A stretch of DNA of 10,080 nucleotides from Verrucomicrobiales bacterium. Its GTDB lineage: Bacteria > Verrucomicrobiota > Verrucomicrobiia > Limisphaerales > F1-80-MAGS106. Under the pieces are notes generated by a model. The model was not told the origin of the DNA and did no database searches. It was given only the letters and a program-made list of their open reading frames with translations. The position numbers were made by a program, and so were the translations under genes. The stretch spans positions 1 through 10,080 of the forward strand of contig CANLCA010000058.1 in NCBI GenBank assembly GCA_947487925.1, in the 5' to 3' direction. Of this stretch, positions 1-5,696 are shown in pieces. How positions within the stretch are numbered: position 1 is the first letter of the stretch; each line of letters starts with the position of its first letter.

Positions 1-33
1 AGTTTGGAATCAACGTAACTCGTTGTGGCAGAA

Positions 34-109
34 TGGTGGGCCCACTCGGATTTGAACCGAGGACCAAGCGATTATGAGTCGCCTGCTCTAACCGCTGAGC
101 TATGGGCCC
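34..109 (-). tRNA. tRNA-Ile (CAT anticodon, lysidine-type tRNA-Ile2)
   Basis: Read on the minus strand, this folds as a full cloverleaf: acceptor GGGCCCA/TGGGCCC, discriminator A and an encoded CCA (34-36). The anticodon stem is GGCGA/TCGCT with loop CTCATAA, giving anticodon CAT. The anticodon arm matches, as I remember it, E. coli ileX/ileY rather than initiator or elongator tRNA-Met. The call is therefore the minor tRNA-Ile whose C34 is converted to lysidine by TilS so that it reads AUA. The TTCAAAT T-loop is normal. The gene lies about 110 bases downstream of the rpoD stop on the same strand. No T-tract terminator is visible in the 33 bases that follow it here. An elongator tRNA-Met assignment is the only alternative. 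Confidence 0.93.
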
Positions 110-162
110 ACTCGTTTTTTTGGATCCCGCGCCTTTGCACTCGCCATCCTTAATGCTTGAAC

Positions 163-175
163 CTTAAAACGGCAG
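163..175 (+). repeat. Dispersed 13-base intergenic motif, copy 1
   Basis: CTTAAAACGGCAG lies between the rpoD 3' end and the tRNA-Ile gene. The identical 13-mer recurs at 4484-4496 and a one-mismatch copy at 5684-5696. All three are intergenic and in the same orientation. Read on the minus strand (CTGCCGTTTTAAG), this copy lies about 55 bases upstream of the tRNA 5' end. Its function is unknown. A promoter-associated element or a small dispersed repeat are both possible. Confidence 0.55.
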
Positions 176-190
176 ACGAGCGAAGGGAAG

Positions 191-226
191 GCTGACAACA
201 GCCCGGATGAGTGAGGCTGTGTCAGC
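191..226 (-). terminator. Stem-loop at the rpoD stop codon, possible transcript end
   Basis: GCTGACA (191-197) and CAGCC (199-203) pair with GGCTG (215-219) and TGTCAGC (220-226). This gives about 12 base pairs with a single bulged base (198) and an 11-base loop. The rpoD stop codon (222-224) is inside the stem. Read on the minus strand, the hairpin is followed by a pyrimidine-rich stretch rather than a clean T-tract. It is therefore a weak candidate for intrinsic termination and could instead protect the rpoD mRNA 3' end. Confidence 0.4.
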
Positions 227-2168
227 TGAACTCCTCGCCTTCCAGGAAACCTTGCAGTTGGCGAATGCGCGTGGGATGGCGCATTTTTCTGAGGGCTTTG
301 GCTTCTATCTGACGAATTCTTTCCCGGGTTACTTTGAATTGCTTTCCAACCTCCTCCAGAGTTCTAGAGTAGCCATCCCCCATGCCGAAGCGCAATTCTA
401 AAACCTTCCTTTCACGTTCCGTTAAGGAATCCAGGACGTTTGCCAATTTTTCCTTCAACAAGCTGTAGCTCGTCATTTCGGAAGGATTTTCGGCGGATTT
501 GTCCTCGATGAAATCCCCAAAGTTTGTGTCTTCGCTGTCCCCAACCGGCGACTGGAGCGAGATCGGTTGCTGAGCCATTTTGAGCACGGCCCGGACTCGT
601 TCGACGGGCATTTGCATCTCGTCCGCGATTTCTTCGGGTGTGGCTTCACGCCCGAAATCCTGGATCAACTGCTTTTGCACACGCATCAGCTTGTTGATGG
701 TTTCGATCATGTGCACAGGGATGCGAATGGTGCGTGCTTGGTCCGCGATGGAGCGGGTGATCGCCTGGCGAATCCACCAGGTGGCATAAGTTGAGAATTT
801 GTAGCCTCGACGGTATTCAAATTTCTCCACCGCCTTCATCAAGCCCATGTTGCCTTCCTGGATCAGATCCAGAAAGGAGAGGCCACGGTTTGTGTACTTT
901 TTGGCGATAGAGATCACCAGCCGTAGGTTGGCCTCAACCATTTCGGTTTTGGCTTGCAACGCTTTCTTGGAGAAATGCTGGAGCTGCTGGTAGGCGTTCA
1001 GATACTCCGTGGAGGGCATTCGCACGAACTCTTCAAGGGCTCGGATTTTGCGTTCTTCCGCCTGACTAATCACCGACGCGTGCTGCGACTTCTTGTGGTG
1101 ACGATCGAGATCCTGAATCACTTTCAGGCTTTGCTGAATTTTATCGTGGATATTATCGGCCACGAGGGCCATTTCCTCGATGACTTTCTGTTTATAAAAA
1201 AACTTCAAGAAAGTCTTTTGGAGCTTGTCGTCAGTTCTTTTGAACTCTGCGCCGAACTTCTCCTTCTTCGTTTTGTTCGCCGAGCCTTGCCACTCGGAAT
1301 AGCGGTCGTCGACCTCCTGATCTAGGGTGCGCACGGTCTTCACGAGCTTGCGGAGGGCTCGCAAATGGTTTTCGCGTCCTTCGATTTTCTTGTCTAGGAT
1401 CACCCGGTCGAAGCGTTCCTTGGGGGGCTCCGAGATAAGTTTCTCCGCCAAGGCGATATGTTCCTTGCCCGAGAACCCGAAACTGTAGATGACACGTTTG
1501 ACCTCATTTTCCGCGTCCTCAATCCGCTTCGAAATCTCCACCTCCTGTTCGCGTGTCAGCAGCGGCACTTGGCCCATCTGCTTCAAGTACATGCGCACGG
1601 GATCATCGAGGATGTCAAGGCGACCCTTGTCATCTTCGTCCTCCGGCTCCGGTTGCTTTACCCGGTCGACTTCCGCTTGGTCGACGATCTCGACATCAAG
1701 ATTACGAAGTTTGATGTAGATTTCGTCTAGATCTTCGGGTGTGACGACGCCATCAGGGAGGGCATCGTTGATGTCCCCATAGGTCAGGTAGCCTTGTTCC
1801 TGGGCGAGCCTGACAAGCTCTTTTATCTTTTCTGTCAGGTCAAAGCCAGGTTTGGCAGGGGGGATAGGAGCTCCGTTGAGATCGACCGGAGCGGGTGGCG
1901 ATTGAGAGTGGCCCGTGGCGGTGCGGTGGGTAGGGGCAGCCGTGGCCTGGAATGTAGAACTTTGCGATTTATGGCCTTTTGTGAGGGGAGCTACGGTTGT
2001 TTCCAAAGATACTTTCTGGGGTGTTTTAACGGTGGTTTTGGCTTTGCCTAGTGGGCGAACGTGCGCCTTGGCGGGAGATTTATGGGCTCGCAAGACAGAA
2101 GCCGGCTTGGGTGAGGGCTTTCGAACACCGATTTTTATCGAGGACTTTTTTTCCTTCTGCTTCACCAT
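222..2168 (-). CDS. rpoD: RNA polymerase primary sigma factor (sigma-70, RpoD)
   Basis: This 648-residue protein directs RNA polymerase core enzyme to housekeeping promoters. Visible parts, in order: a Lys/Pro/Ala/Thr-rich basic extension (1-105); region 1.1 (about 106-165, including LTYGDINDALPDG); an acidic linker; region 1.2 (187-220, DDPVRMYLKQMG); a non-conserved insertion (about 221-400); region 2 with NLRLVISIAKKY and the -10 recognition segment YATWWIRQAITRSI (403-480); region 3 (about 485-565); and region 4 with the -35 helix-turn-helix TLEEVGKQFKVTRERIRQIE (603-622). Full regions 1.1 and 1.2 plus the intact C-terminus identify the essential group 1 sigma factor, not an alternative one. 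The ATG start is preceded by only a weak GGAT Shine-Dalgarno. It agrees with a promoter about 50 bases upstream. The basic extension is unusual; the remainder is typical. Confidence 0.97.
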   Translation of the reverse strand: MVKQKEKKSSIKIGVRKPSPKPASVLRAHKSPAKAHVRPLGKAKTTVKTPQKVSLETTVAPLTKGHKSQSSTFQATAAPTHRTATGHSQSPPAPVDLNGAPIPPAKPGFDLTEKIKELVRLAQEQGYLTYGDINDALPDGVVTPEDLDEIYIKLRNLDVEIVDQAEVDRVKQPEPEDEDDKGRLDILDDPVRMYLKQMGQVPLLTREQEVEISKRIEDAENEVKRVIYSFGFSGKEHIALAEKLISEPPKERFDRVILDKKIEGRENHLRALRKLVKTVRTLDQEVDDRYSEWQGSANKTKKEKFGAEFKRTDDKLQKTFLKFFYKQKVIEEMALVADNIHDKIQQSLKVIQDLDRHHKKSQHASVISQAEERKIRALEEFVRMPSTEYLNAYQQLQHFSKKALQAKTEMVEANLRLVISIAKKYTNRGLSFLDLIQEGNMGLMKAVEKFEYRRGYKFSTYATWWIRQAITRSIADQARTIRIPVHMIETINKLMRVQKQLIQDFGREATPEEIADEMQMPVERVRAVLKMAQQPISLQSPVGDSEDTNFGDFIEDKSAENPSEMTSYSLLKEKLANVLDSLTERERKVLELRFGMGDGYSRTLEEVGKQFKVTRERIRQIEAKALRKMRHPTRIRQLQGFLEGEEFS

Positions 2169-2219
2169 ATTGTTTGATCCGATTCATAGGCGTGGGGCCA
2201 GAAACCGAAACAGCCGTGA

Positions 2220-2248
2220 AATATTGTTGGCGAACGCCTCGGAGTCAA
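2220..2248 (-). promoter_or_regulatory. Predicted sigma-70 promoter of rpoD
   Basis: On the minus strand, TTGACT (2243-2248) is separated by 17 bases from AATATT (2220-2225). That is a 5/6 match at -35 and a 4/6 match at -10 with ideal spacing. Transcription would start around 2212, leaving a 5' leader of about 45 bases before the rpoD ATG. Inferred from pattern only. Confidence 0.5.
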
Positions 2249-2373
2249 GAGGACATTTCTGGATTTCGGGAAAAGCCATTGACTGGCAGGGGATGTTTGT
2301 TAGGTTCGGCAGGCGGGATTGGGGTCGATACTTTACAAGCGAGATGGCGGCTCTGGGCTTTTTCCATGAAACT

Positions 2374-2462
2374 GGTCACCCGAGCTTTCTGGCCCTGGAT
2401 TGTGGTTGTATCACACCTGTGACCCGATACCGCAGGCTAGGTGCTTGCGCCTTTTTTTCTTG
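2374..2462 (+). promoter_or_regulatory. Possible transcription attenuator in the aroF leader
   Basis: Four segments could form competing stems. GGTCAC (2374-2379) is complementary to GTGACC (2419-2424). CACCT (2414-2418) is complementary to AGGTG (2439-2443). AGGTG also forms the left arm of a terminator-like hairpin with CGCCT (2448-2452), followed by a T-rich run to 2462. This 1:2, 2:3, 3:4 layout resembles an attenuator just before the aroF ATG. There is no convincing leader peptide rich in aromatic residues. The perfect 12-bp inverted repeat TCACACCTGTGA (2411-2422) could instead be a protein operator. In the rest of the 325-base gap (2169-2493) I see the rpoD promoter and only a weak plus-strand TTGACT at 2279-2284. 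Confidence 0.35.
2439..2462 (+). terminator. Intrinsic-terminator-like hairpin before aroF
   Basis: AGGTG and CGCCT form a five-pair stem (one G-U pair) closed by a CTTG loop, followed by a run of seven T and then CTT. No gene lies upstream on this strand because rpoD is divergent. It can therefore only end a short leader RNA or regulate aroF. The stem is short, so its strength is doubtful. Confidence 0.4.
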
Positions 2463-2493
2463 AAAACCAACCAACCTGACGAAGCTCGAACCC

Positions 2494-3510
2494 ATGATTA
2501 TAGTTTTGAAACCGGCAATCAGCAAAAAGGAAGAGAGAGCTGTCTTGATCGAGATCCGGAAGCTTGGCTACAAGCCACATATCATGCGTGGCGTTGAACG
2601 GACCGTGATTGGAGCGATTGGCGATGAGAGGAAGAATCACACCTTGGAGAGTCTCGTTTCATGGTCTCAGGTGGAGCGGGTGATGCCCGTGCAAAAGAGG
2701 TACAAGCTCGTGAGCCGCGAGGCACACCGCACGACTTCCACTGTCAAGGTGCGTGATCAGATCCTGGGGGGACGAAGGTTTCACGTCATGGCCGGCCCCT
2801 GCTCAGTGGAGAGCGAATCGCAGCTGCTGAAGACTGCGGAGGCGGTAAAAAAGGCGGGTGCCACGATCCTGCGTGGAGGGGCTTTCAAACCGAGAACTTC
2901 GCCCTATGAATTTCAGGGGCTTGGGGAAAAAGGCCTGAAGTTACTCGCGAAAGCGAGGAAAGAAACCGGTCTGGGCATCATCACGGAGCTCCTCTCCGAG
3001 GATCATGCCGAGAAGGTGGCTGAATACGCGGACATTCTTCAGATCGGGACCCGGAATGCTCAGAACTTTCAACTGCTCATCGCAGCGGCGAAAACGGGAA
3101 AGCCCGTGATGCTGAAGCGCGGACTCTCCATGAAGATAGAGGAGTGGTTGCTCGCAGGAGAATACATCCTGGCCAACGAGAACCCCAAACTTCTTTTTTG
3201 CGAGCGCGGCATCCGCACATTTGAAACATACACGCGCAACACGTTGGATTTGTCAGCGGTGCCGATTATCAAGATGGAGTCGCATTGTCCGATCGTGGTC
3301 GATCCCAGCCAAGGCGTTGGCCGGGCCGACTTGGTGACCGCCGTCTGCAAGGGGGCTGTGGCCATGGGTGCTGATGCACTGTTGATCGAGGTGCATCCGA
3401 ACCCGGCCGAAGCCTGGAGCGATGGAGCTCAACAGCTCACCCTGGAGGGGTTCGCCCGGTTGATGGAGGAATTGAAGCCGTTCGTGGTCGCCGCGGGCCG
3501 CGAGTTTTGA
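2494..3510 (+). CDS. aroF: 3-deoxy-7-phosphoheptulonate (DAHP) synthase
   Basis: Condenses phosphoenolpyruvate with erythrose 4-phosphate in the first step of the shikimate pathway, in the cytoplasm. The 338 residues fit the Thermotoga/Bacillus-type class I enzyme. A ferredoxin-like regulatory domain (about 1-67, MIIVLKPAI...) that in this family mediates aromatic amino-acid feedback precedes a TIM barrel (about 85-335). Family motifs present are AGPCSVES (100-107), RGGAFKPRTSPYEFQG (127-142), DILQIGTRNAQNF (180-192) and SHCPIVVDPS (263-272). Of the four family metal ligands, Cys103, Glu299 and Asp310 are present. The fourth position, normally His in DPSH, is Gln273 (codon CAA at 3310-3312). 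No Shine-Dalgarno is visible, but the N-terminus matches the family start. The gene stands alone between divergent rpoD and convergent ispH. Assignment to the family is firm; full activity is less certain because of Gln273. Confidence 0.95.
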   Translation: MIIVLKPAISKKEERAVLIEIRKLGYKPHIMRGVERTVIGAIGDERKNHTLESLVSWSQVERVMPVQKRYKLVSREAHRTTSTVKVRDQILGGRRFHVMAGPCSVESESQLLKTAEAVKKAGATILRGGAFKPRTSPYEFQGLGEKGLKLLAKARKETGLGIITELLSEDHAEKVAEYADILQIGTRNAQNFQLLIAAAKTGKPVMLKRGLSMKIEEWLLAGEYILANENPKLLFCERGIRTFETYTRNTLDLSAVPIIKMESHCPIVVDPSQGVGRADLVTAVCKGAVAMGADALLIEVHPNPAEAWSDGAQQLTLEGFARLMEELKPFVVAAGREF

Positions 3511-3535
3511 CCCCACGTCCGGGCCCTCAATCCAG

Positions 3536-4426
3536 TTATTCCCCGACAGCTCGCGCTGCGAGCTCTTCGAGGCGGTCTACAACCGCTTGGATCGTCTCTT
3601 CTGGAGTCGAAGTCCCTGCTGTGACGCCGATTTTCGAACAGCCTTGAACCCACTCATCCCGCAATTCTTCAGGGCTTTCCACCTGATGGACGCGGGTGAT
3701 GTGGTCCCGGGCTGTCCTGGCTAATTCCGCTGTGTTGTTGCTGTGTTTGCCACCAACCACGATGACGACATCACACTGCCGCGCGAGTTCGCGTACTGAG
3801 TTTTGCCTCAGTTTCGTGGGCTGGCAAACCGTGTCCTCGAACCTCACCTCCGCGTCGGGAAAGGTGGTGCGTATCGTGTCGACCAGCCCTCGGACCCGTT
3901 CGAGCGGCTGCGTTGTTTGGGCAATGACTCCAAATCTTGCGCGAGGCTTCATCGCCCGGATGTCCTCTGGGGAGAGGACGACCTCGCATTGGTCAAAATC
4001 GCCGGCCAGACCTAGCACTTCCGTGTGGCCCCGCTTCCCAATTACGACGGGATGGTAACCCATGGAGACCAGCCGTCGAAGGCTTCTGTGGGCGTGATGT
4101 ACCAGGGGACAGGTCGCGTCGATTGGGTTGAAGCCCAGGTTTTCCAGCACCTGCCTTGTCCGGTCCGAAGTGCCGTGGGCTGTGACCATCAATCGGGGGG
4201 TCTCCACCGCTTCCGGGGTGCGGGCGATGGTGATTCCGCGAGCCTCCAGTGAGGCCATCACCGACCGGTTGTGGACGAGATCCCCCAGAATGGTGACAGG
4301 TCCCTTCGAGGATTCCTCTTGGGCAAGGTGGATCGCGTCGCGGACACCAAAGCAAAACCCCATGTGAGTAGCCTTGATGATCTGGATTGTTTGCCGATGG
4401 ATCGGGTAATCTATGCTTTGTATCAC
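3536..4426 (-). CDS. ispH: 4-hydroxy-3-methylbut-2-enyl diphosphate reductase (IspH/LytB)
   Basis: Iron-sulfur enzyme that reduces HMBPP to IPP and DMAPP, the last step of the MEP isoprenoid pathway. Numbered from the GTG at 4424-4426 (296 residues), the three cluster cysteines are Cys25 (GFCFGV), Cys106 (DATCP) and Cys201 (TVCQPT). Substrate-pocket residues are also present: His52 (LVHN), His84 (TAHG), His134 and Glu136 (GHTEV), Thr171/172 (QTT), the SNN at 229-231, and Ser273 (GTSTPE). The frame is open to a GTG at 4549, but the extra 41 residues do not look like family sequence and cover intergenic motifs. The first ATG would cut off the conserved first strand (IQIIKAT). GTG 4426 is therefore preferred, though no Shine-Dalgarno supports it and the start falls within an inverted repeat. 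The gene converges with aroF across 25 bases. Confidence 0.93.
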   Translation of the reverse strand: MIQSIDYPIHRQTIQIIKATHMGFCFGVRDAIHLAQEESSKGPVTILGDLVHNRSVMASLEARGITIARTPEAVETPRLMVTAHGTSDRTRQVLENLGFNPIDATCPLVHHAHRSLRRLVSMGYHPVVIGKRGHTEVLGLAGDFDQCEVVLSPEDIRAMKPRARFGVIAQTTQPLERVRGLVDTIRTTFPDAEVRFEDTVCQPTKLRQNSVRELARQCDVVIVVGGKHSNNTAELARTARDHITRVHQVESPEELRDEWVQGCSKIGVTAGTSTPEETIQAVVDRLEELAARAVGE

Positions 4427-4431
4427 AAAGT
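4415..4431 (-). promoter_or_regulatory. Operator-like inverted repeat at the ispH start (copy 2)
   Basis: CTTTG (4416-4420), five bases, CAAAG (4426-4430). On the minus strand, TTACTTTG-N3-TACAAAG is shared with the inverted repeat at 5591-5607, 15 of 19 positions being identical. It overlaps the GTG proposed as the ispH start. It is probably a binding site for the winged-helix regulator encoded next door, which would link ispH to that regulator. This is inference from sequence similarity. Confidence 0.5.
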
Positions 4432-4483
4432 AAATGGGTGTGTGGGTTGAGGGGAATTGTAAAAGAAGTGCTACGTAGTAATC

Positions 4484-4496
4484 CTTAAAACGGCAG
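4484..4496 (+). repeat. Dispersed 13-base intergenic motif, copy 2
   Basis: CTTAAAACGGCAG, identical to the copy at 163-175. On the minus strand it lies about 60 bases upstream of the probable ispH start. It is next to a perfect 8-bp palindrome CTACGTAG (4471-4478) and about 27 bases upstream of a TACAAT that could be a -10 element (4456-4461). Confidence 0.55.
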
Positions 4497-4624
4497 TCGT
4501 GCAGACCGAAATCTCTGAAGACCCAGACGATAGAGTCGTTCCAAGTCACTCACGAGATCCATTAAGAAATTGCCTCGTTCCTCGTCAAGGCCCTCTCGTC
4601 CAGGGCTGTAAAACTTCATTCGGC

Positions 4625-4948
4625 TCAAACGCCTTGTTGTGGTTGATTTCTTGTTTCCTGAACGATTTGTTCCAGGAGGCTGATGTAGTTCCTGAAAGCT
4701 GCGGCTCCCGATTTGGTCAGTGAAAAAGTGGTGAGATTGCGTCCATTTTGAGTGGTTTTGGTGATCGCCACATAACCTGCTTGCTGGAGAGCTCGGACGT
4801 GAGCGGTGACGTTGCCGTCGGTCATTTTAAGGACGTCGCGCAGTTCTGTGAAGGAGAGCCCGGTTGCCGCAGCCAATGAGGACATGATAGCGAGTCTTCC
4901 TTTTTCGTGTATGACGCGGTCAAGTTGTAAAAATGGCTCGAGGTTCAC
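4625..4948 (-). CDS. Small winged-helix transcriptional regulator
   Basis: A 107-residue protein consisting almost entirely of one winged-helix DNA-binding domain of the MarR/ArsR-like kind. It resembles the HTH_34 family (PF13601, from memory). It contains an N-terminal helix LDRVIHEKGRLAIMSSLAA (9-27), a helix-turn-helix with FTELRDVLKMTDGNVTAHVRALQQAG (33-58), a wing (about 61-78) and a C-terminal helix that probably dimerises (81-100). The GTG start overlaps the TGA of the preceding membrane-protein gene as GTGA, pointing to translational coupling. The frame is open upstream to 5179, but that part overlaps the neighbour and looks non-coding. No ligand-binding domain or metal-binding cysteines are seen. 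The likely role is autoregulation of the two-gene operon through the inverted repeat at 5591-5607, and perhaps control of ispH. Confidence 0.88.
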   Translation of the reverse strand: MNLEPFLQLDRVIHEKGRLAIMSSLAAATGLSFTELRDVLKMTDGNVTAHVRALQQAGYVAITKTTQNGRNLTTFSLTKSGAAAFRNYISLLEQIVQETRNQPQQGV

Positions 4949-5583
4949 GCGCCTGGCGGATTGGTGGTTTCCGTTTTTCGGATATAAGCTCCGTAAGCGA
5001 TGTGCAACCCGCCGAAGACGGCTCCCATGACTCCATGGGCATACGCTAGCGGAGGCAATCCGCCTTCGGTCTCGAGCTTGTTTATGGCGATCATCAACAA
5101 CCCCCCGCAGAGCGTAAAAAGCAGTCCAAAGAGCTTGATCCCGCGGGGCATAAAAAAGCCCGATGAATGGAGGGCGCAACCGTAAAGCGCCATCCAGAGC
5201 GGGACAGTTCTCCAGGCGGTGAGCGGGTCATCAGCGGGGCTGAAAAGCGCGGCGATTCCCACGGCTACTCCAACCAAGATGGCGGGCGCCGCGGCTTGCG
5301 TGACACGTTTGGTGGGAGGAGACCAGAACGGTTCCGCGTCCTGGATAGACTGTCGGCGGACAATGGCGAATGCCAGGGCAAGTGTGGCCGTAGCCACCGC
5401 CATCCAAAAGCCAACAAAGGTGTGTGGAGAATAAAGTTTCAGCAGAGTTGCCGCGGCGCTGGCTGCCACGCCCATGATTCCGACGAGAAATGTGGTGGAG
5501 GCCAGGGCTCGTCGATAGATCGCAGTACGTTCCATCAAAGTCCTGATGGTTTCCAACTGTTCGGCGGCCCAAAGTGGGTTCAC
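4945..5583 (-). CDS. Six-helix integral membrane protein of unknown function
   Basis: A 212-residue hydrophobic protein, probably in the inner membrane. Predicted helices are at about 26-48, 54-75, 97-115, 127-144, 149-168 and 179-200. The amphipathic N-terminal segment AEQLETIRTLMERTAIYRR (7-25) precedes the first helix. From memory, similar N-termini occur in uncharacterised proteins of Verrucomicrobiota and Acidobacteriota encoded beside a small winged-helix regulator. I cannot confirm this here. No transporter or catalytic motif is visible. The start is GTG, with no Shine-Dalgarno. A promoter lies only seven bases upstream, so the transcript may be leaderless. It is the first gene of a two-gene operon with the regulator that follows through a GTGA overlap. 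It may be a membrane sensor or partner for that regulator, but no function can be assigned. Confidence 0.85.
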   Translation of the reverse strand: MNPLWAAEQLETIRTLMERTAIYRRALASTTFLVGIMGVAASAAATLLKLYSPHTFVGFWMAVATATLALAFAIVRRQSIQDAEPFWSPPTKRVTQAAAPAILVGVAVGIAALFSPADDPLTAWRTVPLWMALYGCALHSSGFFMPRGIKLFGLLFTLCGGLLMIAINKLETEGGLPPLAYAHGVMGAVFGGLHIAYGAYIRKTETTNPPGA

Positions 5584-5590
5584 GAAGCTT

Positions 5591-5618
5591 ACTTTGCACT
5601 ACAAAGTGACATTGTCAA
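5591..5618 (-). promoter_or_regulatory. Promoter with operator for the membrane protein/regulator operon (operator copy 1)
   Basis: On the minus strand, a perfect -35 TTGACA (5613-5618) is followed after 16 bases by CAAAGT (5591-5596), a 3/6 match to a -10 element. The GTG start lies seven bases further on. A perfect inverted repeat ACTTTG-N5-CAAAGT (5591-5607) covers the -10 and most of the spacer, where a bound repressor would block polymerase. The same repeat recurs at 4415-4431 by ispH. The likely ligand is the winged-helix protein of this operon. Confidence 0.6.
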
Positions 5619-5683
5619 GGCGAGCTTGTGTCTGTGCGCGGAGTGGAACTCGCAAACCATGTGGGAGAATGGAGGCCTTAACT

Positions 5684-5696
5684 CTTAAAACGGTAG
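5684..5696 (+). repeat. Dispersed 13-base intergenic motif, copy 3
   Basis: CTTAAAACGGTAG, one mismatch from the copies at 163-175 and 4484-4496. On the minus strand it lies about 100 bases upstream of the membrane-protein gene. A 16-base near-palindrome GACCCTTATAAAGGTC (5699-5714) follows directly. Nothing else is seen in the 276-base gap 5584-5859 apart from the promoter/operator. Confidence 0.45.

Noticed and set aside
132..142. CTTTGCACTCG as a third operator copy upstream of tRNA-Ile
   Set aside because: Only one half-site is present and the CAAAG partner is missing.
1915..2463. 182-residue plus-strand frame over the rpoD 5' end
   Set aside because: It is antisense to a certain gene, has no domain or ribosome site, and is explained by the codon composition of rpoD.
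2400..2597. Leader peptide before aroF beginning Met-Trp-Leu-Tyr (TTG start)
   Set aside because: It has only one Trp and one Tyr near the start, has no Shine-Dalgarno, and runs 65 codons into aroF without a stop, unlike a classical attenuator leader peptide.
4427..4549. N-terminal extension of IspH to GTG 4549
   Set aside because: The 41 extra residues do not resemble IspH and would make motif copy 2 and the palindrome CTACGTAG coding.
4590..4606. GCCCT/AGGGC hairpin as a terminator of the regulator gene
   Set aside because: It has only five pairs and no T-tract follows in either direction, so the evidence is too weak to list as a feature.
4949..5179. Longer version of the winged-helix regulator starting at 5179
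   Set aside because: The extra residues overlap the membrane-protein gene in another frame and have no domain character. The GTG at 4948 with its GTGA overlap gives a normal-sized winged-helix protein.
5167..5688. 173-residue plus-strand frame opposite the membrane protein
   Set aside because: The sequence is Gly/Arg-rich with no recognisable fold. It is a shadow of the membrane-protein gene and covers the operator and motif copy 3.
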